This document shows positions 4,797-5,163 of a stretch of 5,163 nt of DNA, in pieces (the stretch's first letter is position 1; every line of letters begins with the position of its first letter). The stretch is from Erysipelotrichaceae bacterium (GTDB lineage Bacteria; Bacillota_I; Bacilli_A; Erysipelotrichales; Erysipelotrichaceae): assembly GCA_030533035.1 (NCBI GenBank), contig JAUNJW010000160.1:1-5163 (forward strand), written 5' to 3'. Under the pieces are notes generated by a model that was not told where the DNA came from, ran no database searches, and was given only the letters and a program-made list of their open reading frames with translations. The translations under genes were made by a program, and so were the position numbers.

Positions 4797-5162
4797 CAAT
4801 GACTTTGACATGTAAATATACAGATCATCATCCAGGGGATAGCTTTCATACGGTACACAGGGTCTGTCTTTGTGCCAGGCGCCGCTGCCGTCCGGTATAT
4901 AGCCTCTTTGTGCATACATCCTCTGGGCGCTTCCGTAGCCGGCATGAAGACCGACGCCCAGATATACCAGATCCGCGTACCGGGAAGCGAGGGATTCTGC
5001 CTGGTCCATAAGGGCGGTGCCGATTCCCCTGCGCCTGTATTTTTCAAGAACGCCGAAATCCACAATTTCAGGCAGGTCTTTATGACCGAACGGTCCTTCG
5101 ATGGATTTCGGATACAGACTGATATAACCGGCCGGCATGCCTTCGTATTCCGCTGTCATTGA
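4785..5162 (-). CDS. GNAT-family N-acetyltransferase (5' end outside the window)
   Basis: A cytosolic acetyl-CoA-dependent acyltransferase of the GNAT superfamily; the substrate is unknown. Of the 124 residues read from the first visible ATG (5159), motif A is clear: EIVDFGVLEKYRRRGIGTAL, with R42-x-x-G45-x-G47 binding the acetyl-CoA pyrophosphate. Motif B follows as GSAQRMYAQRGYIPDG (Y82 being the usual tyrosine position), and DDDLYIYMSKSL closes the fold as the last beta strand. Only about 30 residues precede motif A, whereas a GNAT domain needs roughly 60-80 there. The frame is open to the window edge, so the ATG at 5159 is probably internal and about 40-50 residues are missing. The stop at 4785-4787 directly follows an A7 run. 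The gene is the most upstream in the window. Confidence 0.9.
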   Translation of the reverse strand, partial: SMTAEYEGMPAGYISLYPKSIEGPFGHKDLPEIVDFGVLEKYRRRGIGTALMDQAESLASRYADLVYLGVGLHAGYGSAQRMYAQRGYIPDGSGAWHKDRPCVPYESYPLDDDLYIYMSKSLQKK

Positions 5163-5163
5163 A

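Overview
The window reads as an ordinary stretch of a Bacillota (Firmicutes) chromosome, with base composition near 50% GC. AGGAGG-type ribosome binding sites, U-tract intrinsic terminators and protein types common in gut Clostridia or Erysipelotrichia support this. The taxon is an inference from protein style and not a sequence match. Every gene I accept lies on the minus strand, so transcription runs from high to low coordinates. I see no insertion sequence, phage gene, CRISPR array, or tRNA or rRNA gene.

In order of transcription: (1) A GNAT acetyltransferase enters from the right edge with its start outside the window and stops at 4785. Its stop directly follows an A-AAA-AAG slippery heptamer, and the -1 frame continues for 26 codons to a stop 10 nt before a strong terminator (4677-4697). 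(2) A 57-residue two-helix membrane protein (4355-4528). (3) A cluster of inverted repeats around a probable promoter (4295-4350), leading to a conserved-hypothetical-type protein with a CxCxxC motif (3869-4258). (4) A chloramphenicol-acetyltransferase-like protein (3102-3779) with its own terminator. (5) A two-repeat YccF membrane protein (2609-2983) with its own terminator. (6) A two-gene operon of a short flavodoxin and a histidine phosphatase, joined TAA-ATG at 2037/2038, ending in a terminator at 1437-1464. (7) A four-helix membrane protein (971-1381). (8) A Cof-type HAD phosphatase (58-900), with a probable promoter of its own in the gap between them.

Functionally this is a series of small housekeeping or accessory units: two phosphatases, two acyltransferases, one flavoprotein, and four small membrane or unknown proteins. 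Apart from the flavodoxin-phosphatase pair, nothing shows that they share a pathway. Four intrinsic terminators divide the region into short transcription units. I found no convincing new multi-gene system. The points most worth checking are the possible frameshifted C-terminal extension of the GNAT protein and the dyad-rich promoter upstream of the CxCxxC protein.
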